From: Oscillospiraceae bacterium
Lineage (GTDB): Bacteria; Bacillota; Clostridia; Oscillospirales; Ruminococcaceae
Assembly: GCA_017518255.1 (NCBI GenBank)
Contig: JAFWVK010000053.1
Coordinates: 1 to 64,000 of the forward strand
Length of the DNA: 64,000 bases
Reading direction: 5' to 3'
A program made the translations under genes and the position numbers. The notes below the pieces were generated by a model, which was given only the letters and a program-made list of their open reading frames with translations, searched no databases and was not told where the DNA came from. Of this stretch, positions 17,588 through 27,348 are shown one piece after another (the first letter of the stretch is position 1; every line of letters begins with the position of its first letter).

Positions 17588-18892
17588 ATGAAAAAGCTTC
17601 TTTCTGCTGCATGTGCAGTATTATTCGCAATTCCGGCACTGACCGTTCCCTCAGCCGCCGATACGCCGCAGCTTCCCTTTACACTGGAAGCACCGCGGAA
17701 TGTTGCGATGGTCTGGCTGGAGGGCAATGATTCCTACAATACGATTGAGATTCACTATTCGCAGAATAACTCCATGAGTGAGTGGGCTACGCGCATGGGT
17801 GATCCGAACGAGCACGACACCGTTGTGTCAGAGCTCAACGGGATGGGCTATGACGATCTGTGGATTACCGCGCAGGTTGACTGGTCAATCGACACAACGG
17901 ATGACTGGCATGTCAACCAGTACTGGGAAACCGGCGGCTATGACGCAGACTATAGGCAGCATCTCGGCGACTGGGCATGGACGGATTGCAGCTATTCCGG
18001 CGAAATTGTCAATTCGACGTGGATTTTCCGCGGAATGGGCAATATCGAAGACCCGGAGGACGAGTGCTGGTACGGAAGGCATACGGAGGATGAAAATATC
18101 CCAGGCTGGAAGGATGTCCTGAAAGAAGGACAGTATGAGATCATCAAGGACGGTGACGAGAGCCACGCCAAGATCGACCTCACCAAGCATACGATCTATA
18201 CCCGCGTGCGCTGGCTGGTCACCTGCCGCCCGCTCGAAGGCGATGACAAATATGTGACCTCGGACTGGTCGGAGCCTGCCGCAATCGGCAAGGATGCCGT
18301 GAAGGCGGAGCTTCTGAAGCCCGGCGATATTGCCGCGCCGAAGATCAGCGACCTGCGCTATAACGGCGACGAATTCAACGGATTCCCCGTAATTGCATTC
18401 AAGCTCGCGGTCGATGAGACGCTCGAAAAGCAGCTCACACAGGTCAGCGGCTCGCGGGGCGGCGTTTCGCTCGAAGTCGAGGGCAGAGTGATGGGCTCCG
18501 GGGAATGGGTCAACCTGCAGGGAGACTGGATTGTCAAGGCTGGCGAGATGACCTGTGCGCTCCAGAATCTCGCGGAGCAGGAAAAGAAAATCGAGAAGGA
18601 TACCCCGATTGAGCTGCGTGCAAAATACCGTGTCTCACAGCCGGAGCAGGATGATTTTGAAACGGAATACTCCGAGATTCTGGTGTTCGGTTCGGAGGAA
18701 ATGACCGTCGGCACACAGGATGTTTCCTCGGATGAAATCTCAGAGGCGGAGACCACAACTACAACCGCAAAGGCTGAGCAGAAAGCGGAAAAGAAGTCGC
18801 TCTGGTGGCTCTGGCTGCTGCTCCTGCTGATTGTCATTATCATCGTTGTCGTTGTCATTCTTCTCTCGAAAAAGAAGAAGGAAAAGAAGTAA
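17588..18892 (+). CDS. Exported surface protein with C-terminal membrane anchor
   Basis: 434 aa. A signal peptide (about 1-24, ends SAADTPQ), a ~350-residue Trp/Asp-rich extracellular region without a recognised domain, a Thr/Glu/Lys linker (TTTTTAKAEQKAEKK), one transmembrane helix (about 405-426, very rich in Leu/Ile/Val) and a short basic KKKKEKK tail. No LPxTG motif. AGGAGGCGATCAT precedes the ATG. It is probably a membrane-anchored surface protein; ligand unknown. Confidence 0.75.
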   Translation: MKKLLSAACAVLFAIPALTVPSAADTPQLPFTLEAPRNVAMVWLEGNDSYNTIEIHYSQNNSMSEWATRMGDPNEHDTVVSELNGMGYDDLWITAQVDWSIDTTDDWHVNQYWETGGYDADYRQHLGDWAWTDCSYSGEIVNSTWIFRGMGNIEDPEDECWYGRHTEDENIPGWKDVLKEGQYEIIKDGDESHAKIDLTKHTIYTRVRWLVTCRPLEGDDKYVTSDWSEPAAIGKDAVKAELLKPGDIAAPKISDLRYNGDEFNGFPVIAFKLAVDETLEKQLTQVSGSRGGVSLEVEGRVMGSGEWVNLQGDWIVKAGEMTCALQNLAEQEKKIEKDTPIELRAKYRVSQPEQDDFETEYSEILVFGSEEMTVGTQDVSSDEISEAETTTTTAKAEQKAEKKSLWWLWLLLLLIVIIIVVVVILLSKKKKEKK

Positions 18893-18903
18893 GCAGCTTG
18901 CAG

Positions 18904-18981
18904 ATAAAGCGGTATCTGCGATGCATCAATAATGGGGGCGCTGCCTCCAAGCCCCTGCCGGGGACAGTGTCCCCGGACCCC
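18904..18981 (+). repeat. Interspersed GC-rich intergenic repeat, copy 1
   Basis: Starts ATAAAGCGGTATCTGCGATG (18904-18923), also present at 30777. Continues into a GC-rich part with the palindrome CCGGGGACAGTGTCCCCGG (18958-18976), which recurs in inverted orientation at 41273-41330. REP-like, non-coding. Confidence 0.65.
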
Positions 18982-19148
18982 ATTACATATAAAAAGAGTG
19001 TATGAGCTTCATTTTTATTTATAATGGGATTCCTGCGGTTTGTGCAGCAACACCGTGAGGTAACTGTCCCACCGCTGCGCTGGGACGGATTCTGCGATTC
19101 GATTATATCATACCGGGGCGGAAATAATCCGCCGGAAAGGAAACTGTT

Positions 19149-20333
19149 ATGGAAACCGAACGTCTTTTGAAGTATGGATGCAACCCGAACCAGAAGCCCG
19201 CAAGAATCTTTATGAACGACGGCAGCGCACTGCCGATTACGGTTCTTTCGGGCAATCCGGGCTATATCAATCTGCTGGATGCCTTCAACGGCTGGCAGCT
19301 TGTCCGCGAGCTGAAGGCTGCAACCGGTCTGCCGGCTGCAACCTCTTTCAAGCATGTTTCCCCGGCGGGCGCCGCAATCGGCAGACCGCTCTCCGATACG
19401 CTGAAAAAGATTTATTTCGTCGATGACCTCGGCGAGCTTTCCCCGCTGGCATGTGCCTATGCAAGAGCAAGAGGCGCCGACAGAATGTCCAGCTTCGGTG
19501 ACTGGATTTCCCTTTCCGATGAGTGCGATGCAATCACCGCAACACTGATCGCACGCGAGGTCTCCGACGGCATCATTGCGCCGGGTTACTCCGAGGAAGC
19601 ACTGGCAATCCTCAAAACCAAGCGCAAGGGCAATTACAATATCGTGCAGATTGACCCGAACTATGAGCCGCCGAAGGTCGAGCACAAGGAAGTTTTCGGC
19701 GTGACCTTCGAGCAGGGCAGAAATGACCTTGCAATCAACGAGGAAACTATGCTCTCCAATATCGTCACCGAAAACAAGGAGATTCCGGAGGACAAGAAGT
19801 TCGACCTGATTCTCTCGCTGATTACCCTGAAATATACCCAGTCAAATTCCGTCTGCTATGTCAAGGACGGTCAGGCAATCGGCATCGGCGCCGGTCAGCA
19901 GTCCCGTATTCACTGCACGCGCCTTGCCGGCACAAAGGCGGACAACTGGTGGCTCCGTCAGGCACCGCAGGTTCTGAATCTGCCGTTCCGCGACGACATC
20001 AAGCGCCCTGACCGCGACAATGCAATCGACCTCTACATCGGTGAGGATTATATGGATATTCTTGCAGAGGGCGAGTGGCAGCGCGTCTTTACCGAGAAGC
20101 CGCCGGTCTTTACAAAAGAGGAGCGTCAGGCATGGATTGCAAAGAATACCGATGTCTGCCTCGGCTCCGACGCATTCTTCCCCTTCCCGGACAACATCGA
20201 CCGCGCCTATAAGAGCGGCGTCAAGTATATTGTCGAACCGGGCGGCTCAATCCGCGACGATATCGTTATTGAACAGTGCAACAAGTACGGCATTGCAATG
20301 GCATTCTGCGGTCTGAGACTGTTCCATCACTGA
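19149..20333 (+). CDS. purH: AICAR transformylase, stand-alone
   Basis: 394 aa. Formylates AICAR using 10-formyl-tetrahydrofolate. It corresponds to the C-terminal half of bifunctional PurH, with the SFKHVSPAG motif (Lys-His of the active site, about residues 66-74) and the C-terminal RDDIVIEQCNKYGIAMAF-type ending. The N-terminal MGS-like cyclohydrolase domain is absent, as in Clostridia that use a separate cyclohydrolase. GAAAGGA lies 8 nt upstream. A leader of about 120 nt precedes it, with a short GTCCCA/TGGGAC hairpin (19066-19086), and I recognise no riboswitch there. Confidence 0.9.
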   Translation: METERLLKYGCNPNQKPARIFMNDGSALPITVLSGNPGYINLLDAFNGWQLVRELKAATGLPAATSFKHVSPAGAAIGRPLSDTLKKIYFVDDLGELSPLACAYARARGADRMSSFGDWISLSDECDAITATLIAREVSDGIIAPGYSEEALAILKTKRKGNYNIVQIDPNYEPPKVEHKEVFGVTFEQGRNDLAINEETMLSNIVTENKEIPEDKKFDLILSLITLKYTQSNSVCYVKDGQAIGIGAGQQSRIHCTRLAGTKADNWWLRQAPQVLNLPFRDDIKRPDRDNAIDLYIGEDYMDILAEGEWQRVFTEKPPVFTKEERQAWIAKNTDVCLGSDAFFPFPDNIDRAYKSGVKYIVEPGGSIRDDIVIEQCNKYGIAMAFCGLRLFHH

Positions 20334-20341
20334 GGTATTCT

Positions 20342-21463
20342 ATGAGTAAAATTCCTGCGCTTGCCCTGCTTGCAGCGGCTGCCATGCTGACAGCCGGCTG
20401 CGCAGAGAAAGCTTCGTCCTCCGAAGGAGAGAGCAGTCTCTCCGCTCCGCCGGAAACAACCGTAACCACTGCGGAAACCACAGCGCCTCCGGAAGCGGAT
20501 TCCGCCGCACAGAACAGCGAAGCACTCGGCAAAGCGGCAGCCTATCTGCTGAATGCCGGAGAAATGAAGCTTCCGGCTTCCGAAAAGGATGAGAAAAACG
20601 GAATGATGTTCCGCTTTACGGCTGTTACCGCGGAATCCTGCAACCTGACATGGGATGCCTACCGCATCACCGATTCTGCAAATGACATCGGACGCGCCAT
20701 TTCCGTCAACGGAACGCTTTACGGCGACCAGACATGCACATATGAGCCGGTTCCCGGTGAATCCGGCAGCATTGCGGGATATACCCTTTCCGGCGCATCC
20801 GTGAAAAGAACGGAATCCTCCGGCACAAAGGAATATCAGATCTGCGTCAGTCTGACCGACCCGGAGCCGCAATTGCTGCTGCTCGCATCGGACGGTTCCG
20901 GCAAAACGCTTGCAGCATCGCCGTTTGATCCGGAAATGACCGAATATGAGTGGGTTGCGCTGGCTTCTGCCAATGAGAGCGGCGGCGAAGCCGTCGGCGG
21001 CGACGGCCTGTTCTATACGCAGGGCAATGTGCTGATGATGGACGGCTCTCTGTTCGGTTCTCCGAAGGATACTGTGGAAAGCCGCATCGGCTACGGAATC
21101 GGCACGCTTCAGCCGTTCACGGAATGGAGTGTCCCGCTTCAGCGGTCGGACATTGAATATAACGGCATCCGTCTCAGCCTGATGTTCCGCGACGGCGGAC
21201 TGACGAGCGTTTATGCCGATTATACGCTGGATGACCCCTACACATTCTTCAATCAGGTTGCAGACGATGCCGTGAATGCATTCGGCGCAGCGGATCAGGC
21301 ATATTCAGACGAAAACGAAAACTATGTGGAATCATGGTATCTGCCGGATCAGAACATCACGCTTTATCTCTACACCTACAAAGTGACGGCAGGAGAAACC
21401 GAAACCGTTTATTTCCGGCAGCAGTATACGGTCGGAAAGACAGACCGCTTCTGCGGATTCTGA
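20342..21463 (+). CDS. Lipoprotein of unknown function
   Basis: 373 aa. Signal peptide with lipobox LTAGC (about residues 16-20), then a Ser/Glu/Thr-rich linker (to about 60), then a globular region with no recognised family. It begins 8 nt after the AICARFT stop. The ATG at 20342 is the start consistent with the signal peptide. Confidence 0.7.
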   Translation: MSKIPALALLAAAAMLTAGCAEKASSSEGESSLSAPPETTVTTAETTAPPEADSAAQNSEALGKAAAYLLNAGEMKLPASEKDEKNGMMFRFTAVTAESCNLTWDAYRITDSANDIGRAISVNGTLYGDQTCTYEPVPGESGSIAGYTLSGASVKRTESSGTKEYQICVSLTDPEPQLLLLASDGSGKTLAASPFDPEMTEYEWVALASANESGGEAVGGDGLFYTQGNVLMMDGSLFGSPKDTVESRIGYGIGTLQPFTEWSVPLQRSDIEYNGIRLSLMFRDGGLTSVYADYTLDDPYTFFNQVADDAVNAFGAADQAYSDENENYVESWYLPDQNITLYLYTYKVTAGETETVYFRQQYTVGKTDRFCGF

Positions 21464-21491
21464 TGTTTGCCGCTGAGAGGAGTGCTGCCCT

Positions 21492-22076
21492 TTGAAAATC
21501 TATCTGATGCGGCACGGCGAGCCGACCTATGCGGATACCGCCGCAATGGGACTGCGCGGACAGGGCGCAGAGCTGGGGCAGCTGACCGCAGCGGGCATTG
21601 CGCAGGCGGAAGCCGCCGCAAATGACCCCCGGATTCAGGACTGTGACCTGATTGTTTCCTCCCCTTATCCGCGTGCGCTGCATACCGCGGCGATTGTCTC
21701 GCGGAAAACTGACTGCCCGATTGAAGTGGCACCGGGAATCTTTGAGTGGATTCCTGCGCTGGACTGGGAGGATCTGTCACAACAGGAGATTCATGACGCA
21801 TGGCAGGAATATAAGCGGAACGGCGGCGTACATTTGCCGGGCGACCGCTTTCACAAATGGGAAACCCATGCGCAGCTCCGCGCAAGAGTGCTTCCGTGGA
21901 TTCTGCCCTATACGGAGCGGAACGATCTGAAAAAGCTGCTGATTGTCTCACACGGCGGCGTCATGCGTGCGCTTCTGAATCAGCCCTCCCTGAAAAAAAT
22001 CCATTACTGCGAAATTCTGGAGCTGACTCCGGAAATGCTTGCGGATGCACAGACACTCCGCGGTTCCTGCGATTGA
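21492..22076 (+). CDS. Histidine phosphatase family protein
   Basis: 194 aa from a TTG start after GAGAGGAG. The N-terminal LMRHGEPTY carries the RHG phospho-His motif; SPYPRALHTA and VSHGGVMRALL supply the other catalytic Arg and His. Members dephosphorylate small phospho-compounds or act as mutases; the substrate cannot be told. It sits between purine genes, but no link to purine metabolism is shown. Confidence 0.82.
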   Translation: MKIYLMRHGEPTYADTAAMGLRGQGAELGQLTAAGIAQAEAAANDPRIQDCDLIVSSPYPRALHTAAIVSRKTDCPIEVAPGIFEWIPALDWEDLSQQEIHDAWQEYKRNGGVHLPGDRFHKWETHAQLRARVLPWILPYTERNDLKKLLIVSHGGVMRALLNQPSLKKIHYCEILELTPEMLADAQTLRGSCD

Positions 22077-22113
22077 CCGGAGGAACCGACAAAAACCGAA
22101 AGGAATCATCAAC

Positions 22114-23394
22114 ATGAAAGTATTAGTAGTCGGCGGCGGCGGCAGAGAGCACGCCATTGTCATGAAGCTCAGCGAATCCCCGCTCGTAACGGAACTGTAC
22201 TGTGCGCCGGGAAACGGCGGCATCGCAAAATATGCGACCTGCTGTCCGGTCAAGGCAACCGACCTTGAGGGAATGCTCGCGCTTGCAAAAAAGCTGGAAG
22301 CGGACTGGGTTTTTGTTGCTCCGGACGACCCGCTCGTCATGGGAATGGCAGATCTGCTCCGCGAAAACGGATTCAAGGTCTTCGGACCTTCCAAGGCTGC
22401 TGCCATTATCGAAGGCAGCAAAGCATTTTCAAAGAATCTGATGAAGAAATACGGCATCCCGACTGCGAAATACGAAGTGTTTGACAGCGCAGAGAAAGCA
22501 ATCGCCTATGTGCAGGAGCAGAACACCTATCCGACCGTTGTGAAAGCGGACGGACTGGCACTGGGAAAAGGCGTCATCATCGCAATGAATGAGGAGGAGG
22601 CAACTGCCGCAATCCGCTCGATTATGGAAGATAAGATTTTCGGCGAAAGCGGTTCCAGGCTGGTTGTCGAGGAATTTCTGACCGGACCGGAGGTTTCCGT
22701 TCTTGCATTTACGGACGGCGAAACCATTGTGCCGATGATTTCCTCGATGGATCACAAGCGCGCACTCGACGGCGACCGCGGAAAGAACACCGGCGGAATG
22801 GGAACCGTCTCCCCGAATCCCTATTATACAAAGAGCATTGCCGAGCAGTGTATGCGGGAAATCTTCCTGCCGACAATGCACGCAATGAACGGCGAAAACC
22901 GTACATTCCGCGGCTGCCTGTATTTCGGGCTGATGCTCACGCCGGAAGGACCGAAGGTGATTGAATACAACTGCCGCTTCGGCGATCCGGAAACACAGGT
23001 CGTTCTGCCGATGCTGAAAACCGATCTGCTGGAAATTATGGAAGCGGTTGAGGAGCAGCGCCTTGCAGATCTTTCCGTTCACTGGAAATCCGGCGCCTGC
23101 GCCTGCGTCATTCTCGCCAGCGGCGGATATCCGGGCAAATACGAAACCGGAAAGGTGATCGGCGGTCTGAATGAAAAAGGTCAGGTCGAAGGTGCCGCCG
23201 TCTATCATGCCGGCACAAAGCTCGAAAACGGCGAATTCCTGACGGCAGGCGGCAGAGTCCTCGGCGTAACCGCCGCAGCCGAAAATCTGAAAGCTGCACT
23301 GAGCGCCGCATATGCCGCTGCGGAAAAAATCCGCTTTGAGAATATGCATTTCCGGAAGGACATCGGACAGCGTGCGCTCGCAGCCGAGAAATAA
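22114..23394 (+). CDS. purD: Phosphoribosylamine-glycine ligase
   Basis: 426 aa, full length. An ATP-grasp enzyme that joins phosphoribosylamine and glycine to form GAR. Motifs: VLVVGGGGREHAI at the N terminus, KADGLALGKGV, the DHKRALDGDRGKNTGGMGT loop and EYNCRFGDPETQ. GAAAGGAA precedes the ATG. Confidence 0.95.
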   Translation: MKVLVVGGGGREHAIVMKLSESPLVTELYCAPGNGGIAKYATCCPVKATDLEGMLALAKKLEADWVFVAPDDPLVMGMADLLRENGFKVFGPSKAAAIIEGSKAFSKNLMKKYGIPTAKYEVFDSAEKAIAYVQEQNTYPTVVKADGLALGKGVIIAMNEEEATAAIRSIMEDKIFGESGSRLVVEEFLTGPEVSVLAFTDGETIVPMISSMDHKRALDGDRGKNTGGMGTVSPNPYYTKSIAEQCMREIFLPTMHAMNGENRTFRGCLYFGLMLTPEGPKVIEYNCRFGDPETQVVLPMLKTDLLEIMEAVEEQRLADLSVHWKSGACACVILASGGYPGKYETGKVIGGLNEKGQVEGAAVYHAGTKLENGEFLTAGGRVLGVTAAAENLKAALSAAYAAAEKIRFENMHFRKDIGQRALAAEK

Positions 23395-23417
23395 CAACGG
23401 ATACAGGAGGCCGGATC

Positions 23418-24404
23418 ATGGCAAATAAACAGCGGAAACAGCCTGCGGCTTCCGTGAAAGAATCCCGAAAAACTGCCGGAAAGAGCCGGAAGCTTCCGCA
23501 GGAACCGAAGCAGAAGCCGGATGCCGGAAAGGAACGGAAATCCGCTCCGCAGGAACCGAAAAAAAAGAAAGCCGGCGAAAAAATCCGGAATTATACGCTG
23601 CTGGACTGCATGAAAATCGGCAGACTCGGCAACATCATGTTTGTGGTCTTTATTATCATCTGCCTGATTTATTATTACTCCATTGCACGGAAAGGCACTT
23701 ATATTATCCCGTTTGAGGTTGTTGCATACGGCATCGAAGCGCTCGGCTTTGCCCTGTTTACAACCAGTGTCATCTGGATTGACCGGCTGGTGCGCGCCCG
23801 TGTTGTCATGAAGGTTTTGCTGCTGATCTATATTGTAACAGAGGTCGTTCTGATGCTGCTGGAATTCCAGTTTTTACCGTGGACCTATTACAACGGCATT
23901 TCCATTGTGACGGTTATTGTGCATGTGATTTTTTCGGCAGCCGTATCCTTTTCGCTGCTGATGCTGGAACCGCACAACAAGCGCGTGGAAATCATTGTCG
24001 GCATCACAACCGCAATCATTCTCGCAGGCATGTTTTTCGGCGCTGCCGGTTACCGCGTCTATGCCAGCATTCTGCTGAATGCATTTGCCTATATCTTCTT
24101 TTTTACGGCGATGAAGCGCCAGATTGAGCTGGAGGAGGTTCTGGTTGACTGCTACGGCGATCAGGCGAAGGTGACAAGCTTCAGCTCCACAATGTTTGAA
24201 AACACGCCGACTCTGATTGAGCGCCGGAAGCCCGCAACCCTGAAAGACAAAGTGAAGGATGTCAGAAACAGACTCAGCCTTGAAAATGAGGAAAAAATCG
24301 TACTCACAGACAAGGATGAGAAGTTTGAATACGAATTCGGCGTGCAGGAGGACGACGAATACGACGATTATGATGATGACGGTATGGACGGGGATGACAA
24401 ATGA
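23418..24404 (+). CDS. Six-TM membrane protein with basic N terminus and acidic C terminus
   Basis: 328 aa. A Lys/Pro/Gln-rich basic N-terminal 55 residues, six predicted transmembrane segments (about 68-232) and a cytoplasmic tail ending in [17 protein letters not shown]. No known family. The acidic Tyr-Asp end echoes the glycosyltransferase tail at 8950-9495. The stop codon overlaps the uvrC ATG (ATGA), so the two genes are translationally coupled. Confidence 0.72.
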   Translation: MANKQRKQPAASVKESRKTAGKSRKLPQEPKQKPDAGKERKSAPQEPKKKKAGEKIRNYTLLDCMKIGRLGNIMFVVFIIICLIYYYSIARKGTYIIPFEVVAYGIEALGFALFTTSVIWIDRLVRARVVMKVLLLIYIVTEVVLMLLEFQFLPWTYYNGISIVTVIVHVIFSAAVSFSLLMLEPHNKRVEIIVGITTAIILAGMFFGAAGYRVYASILLNAFAYIFFFTAMKRQIELEEVLVDCYGDQAKVTSFSSTMFENTPTLIERRKPATLKDKVKDVRNRLSLENEEKIVLTDKDEKFEYEFGVQEDDEYDDYDDDGMDGDDK

Positions 24405-26263
24405 ATCCGAGACTCCCCTTTTTACAGCAGAAAACTGCGGTCCTCACCACCTCTCCGGGCGTATATATCATGAAAAATGCGCAGGGAAAGATCATCTATA
24501 TCGGGAAAGCGAAAAACCTCCGCAGCCGTGTGACCGGCTATTTCCGCGATCATCCGGATCATACGCCGAAAACCGCGAAAATGGTCTCGCAGGTCTATGA
24601 TTATGATTTCATCGTGACCGCTTCGGAATATGAAGCACTGATTCTCGAATGCTCGCTCATCAAACAGCATAAACCGCCGTATAATATTCTGCTGAAGGAC
24701 GACAAGGGATATCACTATATCCGCATTTCTCCGCCGCCCTATTCCAGAATCACCGCGGAGCTTCATGCCAATGAAACCGGAACCTATCTCGGCCCCTATA
24801 TGAGCGGATTTACCGCGAGGCAGACGGTTGATGCCGTCAACCGGATGTTCCGTCTGCCGACATGCAGCAAGCCCTTTCCGGAGGCATTCCGGAAGCAGCG
24901 CCCCTGCCTGAATTACCATATCGGGCAGTGCATGGGCGTCTGCAAGGGGAATATTCCGCAGGAGGTTTATGAAGAAGCCGTGGCGGACGCGGTTCGCTTT
25001 ATCCGGAGCGGCGGCGACCGGACTGTTTCGGAGCTGGAGCAGCGGATGACCGCTGCCGCAGAGCGCCTTGACTTTGAAGAAGCGGCAAGACTCCGCGACC
25101 GGATTGCGGCAATCCGCTCCGCGGGAGAAAAACAGGATATCATGGATGCCGTCTCTGCGGACACCGATATCATCGGCACTGCCGAGTCCAACGATACAAC
25201 CGTGATCTCGGTTCTGAATTACCGGAGCGGCAGGCTATACGATCAGAACACCTTTGTCCTGACGGGTGAAGCGCTTTCCGGAAAACCGCTCGACGAATTT
25301 CTGCCGCAGTATTACAGCGATAAAACAGGCAAAGATCTTCCGAGAATCATTCTGGTCGAGGAACTGCCTGAGGAGACAGAGCTGCTGTGCAGTATGCTCG
25401 CAGAACGGGCGGGCCATGCCGTTTCCGTTGAACAGCCGGTGCGCGGCGCACGGCACAGACTGCTCCAAAAGGCAAAGCAGAATGCCGGCGAAAAGCTTTC
25501 GATCAAAGCCGGCAGAACCGGCAAAGAACTGCTCGCGCTGGAGGAGCTTGCCCGCGTGCTGGGACTGGAAAAACCGCCCCTCCGCATCGAATCCTACGAT
25601 ATTTCCAATCTTTCCTCCTCTGCAATGGTTGCCGGAATGGTTGTTTTCGAGAACGGCAGACCGCTCAAAAGCGCCTACCGCCGCTTTTCCGTCAAGGAGC
25701 TGAACCAACAGAATGACTATGCCGCCATGCAGGAAATCATCCGGCGGCGGTTTCAGGAATACCGGAAAGCCGCAGCAGAAGACATTCCGGAGAAAAATAC
25801 GGAAAATGCGTTCGGCATACTCCCCGACCTGATTCTGCTCGACGGCGGCAAAACCCATGTCGGTGCAATTGCACCCGTTCTCGCTGAGTTCGGACTGCAA
25901 ATCCCGCTGTTCGGCATGGTCAAGGATCAGAAGCACAGAACCCGCGCCATTGCCACAGGCGGCGGCGAAATATCCGTCCGGGAAAAGCAGGCAGCCTTTG
26001 CACTGCTGACCCGCATTCAGGATGAGGTTCACCGCTTTGCCGTTACCTATATGAAATCCAGACATCAGAAATCCAGCTATGCGCTGACTTTGACGCAGGT
26101 CCCCGGCATCGGCGAAAAGAAAGCGCAAAAACTGCTGATAACCTATAAAACCCGCGCAGCCCTCAAAGCTGCAACGCCCGAACAGCTCGCGAAAACCGCC
26201 GGTATCAGTGCAGATACCGCACAGAAACTGTTCGAGCTGATCCGGGAACTTCCCGATTCTTAG
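24401..26263 (+). CDS. uvrC: Excinuclease ABC subunit C
   Basis: 620 aa. The nuclease subunit of nucleotide excision repair. GIY-YIG domain at the N terminus (PGVYIMKN ... IIYIGKAKNLRSRV), the Cys cluster region, a UVR motif (about 205-235), the RNase H-like C-terminal nuclease (SYDISNL, LILLDGGKTHVGA) and helix-hairpin-helix repeats at the end (VPGIGEKKAQ, TAGISADTAQ). Full length. Confidence 0.95.
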   Translation: MNPRLPFLQQKTAVLTTSPGVYIMKNAQGKIIYIGKAKNLRSRVTGYFRDHPDHTPKTAKMVSQVYDYDFIVTASEYEALILECSLIKQHKPPYNILLKDDKGYHYIRISPPPYSRITAELHANETGTYLGPYMSGFTARQTVDAVNRMFRLPTCSKPFPEAFRKQRPCLNYHIGQCMGVCKGNIPQEVYEEAVADAVRFIRSGGDRTVSELEQRMTAAAERLDFEEAARLRDRIAAIRSAGEKQDIMDAVSADTDIIGTAESNDTTVISVLNYRSGRLYDQNTFVLTGEALSGKPLDEFLPQYYSDKTGKDLPRIILVEELPEETELLCSMLAERAGHAVSVEQPVRGARHRLLQKAKQNAGEKLSIKAGRTGKELLALEELARVLGLEKPPLRIESYDISNLSSSAMVAGMVVFENGRPLKSAYRRFSVKELNQQNDYAAMQEIIRRRFQEYRKAAAEDIPEKNTENAFGILPDLILLDGGKTHVGAIAPVLAEFGLQIPLFGMVKDQKHRTRAIATGGGEISVREKQAAFALLTRIQDEVHRFAVTYMKSRHQKSSYALTLTQVPGIGEKKAQKLLITYKTRAALKAATPEQLAKTAGISADTAQKLFELIRELPDS

Positions 26264-26346
26264 TCCCTTTCCCTTTGCCCCCTGTCCGGATACAGCGGAG
26301 CAGCGAAAAAAGGGATGAAAATAAGAAAGAAAGAGAGCTGAAAAAA

Positions 26347-27327
26347 ATGGAGCCGCTGAAGCTGAGCCCTGCATTTCAGGATTATATCTGGGGCGGAACC
26401 CGTCTGCGCGACGAGTTCGGAAAAGAGAGCAAACTGGACCGCATTGCCGAGAGCTGGGAGCTTTCCTGTCATCCGGCGGGACTGACAACCATTATAAACA
26501 GCGTCAATAAAGGGCAGACACTGAAGGAATATCTGGAGCAGGACTGGGAAGCGCGTGTGGGAGAGGGTGCCGCACGGTTCTCCGCATTTCCGGTTATGAT
26601 TAAGCTGATTGATGCCTGTCAGGATCTCAGCGTTCAGGTGCATCCGGATGACCGTTATGCGCGTGAGCATGAAAACGGAGAAAACGGAAAAACAGAATGC
26701 TGGTATATTGTGGACTGTGAGGAAGGTGCTGCGCTTGCTTACGGCTTTAACCGCGATCTGACAAGAGAGGAATTCCGCGCTGCCTTAACAGACGGCACGC
26801 TGCTGGACTATGTGCGCCTTGTGCCGGTTCACAAAGGGGACGTCTTCTTTATCGAAGCCGGAACGCTGCACGCGATCGGCGCAGGCATTCTTGTTGCGGA
26901 AATTCAGCAGAATTCCAATGTCACCTACCGCGTATTTGATTACGAACGGGTCGGTGCGGACGGGAAGCCGAGAGAACTGCAAATCGAAAAGGCAGTCGAT
27001 GTTACAAAAACATGGACGGCACCGCCGCGGATGAAGCGTCCGCCGATGCAGCATGAGGGCTATACCTCCGCTGTCATTGCCGACTGCATGTATTTTACCG
27101 TTACGGAGCTGAATATTTTTGAAGAGGCTGCATTTGCCGAATCAAACGGAAAATCCTATACGCACCTTCTCTGCACCGAGGGCGATGCTGCCCTGATTTA
27201 TGAAGAAGGCGTTGTGATGCCGATTGCCAAGGGTGAATCTGTCTTTCTGCCGGCGAATTTCGGCGCGTACACACTTCGCAGCAAGCACTGCACCATTCTG
27301 ATGACACAGACGCTTGCACATGACTGA
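26347..27327 (+). CDS. manA: Mannose-6-phosphate isomerase, class I
   Basis: 326 aa. A cupin-type zinc enzyme interconverting fructose-6-P and mannose-6-P. Motifs: YIWGGTRL, SVQVHPDD (zinc ligands), KTECWYIVD and EAGTLHAIGAGILVAEIQQNSN with its conserved active-site Arg downstream (YRVFDYER). The ATG at 26347 fits the conserved N terminus; the upstream site is weak. It supplies mannose precursors possibly used by surface polysaccharide synthesis. Confidence 0.92.
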   Translation: MEPLKLSPAFQDYIWGGTRLRDEFGKESKLDRIAESWELSCHPAGLTTIINSVNKGQTLKEYLEQDWEARVGEGAARFSAFPVMIKLIDACQDLSVQVHPDDRYAREHENGENGKTECWYIVDCEEGAALAYGFNRDLTREEFRAALTDGTLLDYVRLVPVHKGDVFFIEAGTLHAIGAGILVAEIQQNSNVTYRVFDYERVGADGKPRELQIEKAVDVTKTWTAPPRMKRPPMQHEGYTSAVIADCMYFTVTELNIFEEAAFAESNGKSYTHLLCTEGDAALIYEEGVVMPIAKGESVFLPANFGAYTLRSKHCTILMTQTLAHD

Positions 27328-27348
27328 ATTGTTTCGGAGGAATATATT

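Noticed and set aside
19026..19148. ZTP or purine riboswitch upstream of the AICAR transformylase
   Set aside because: The leader has a small hairpin and a CCGGGGCGG string, but I could not match the conserved core and pseudoknot of a known riboswitch. A covariance-model search would decide.
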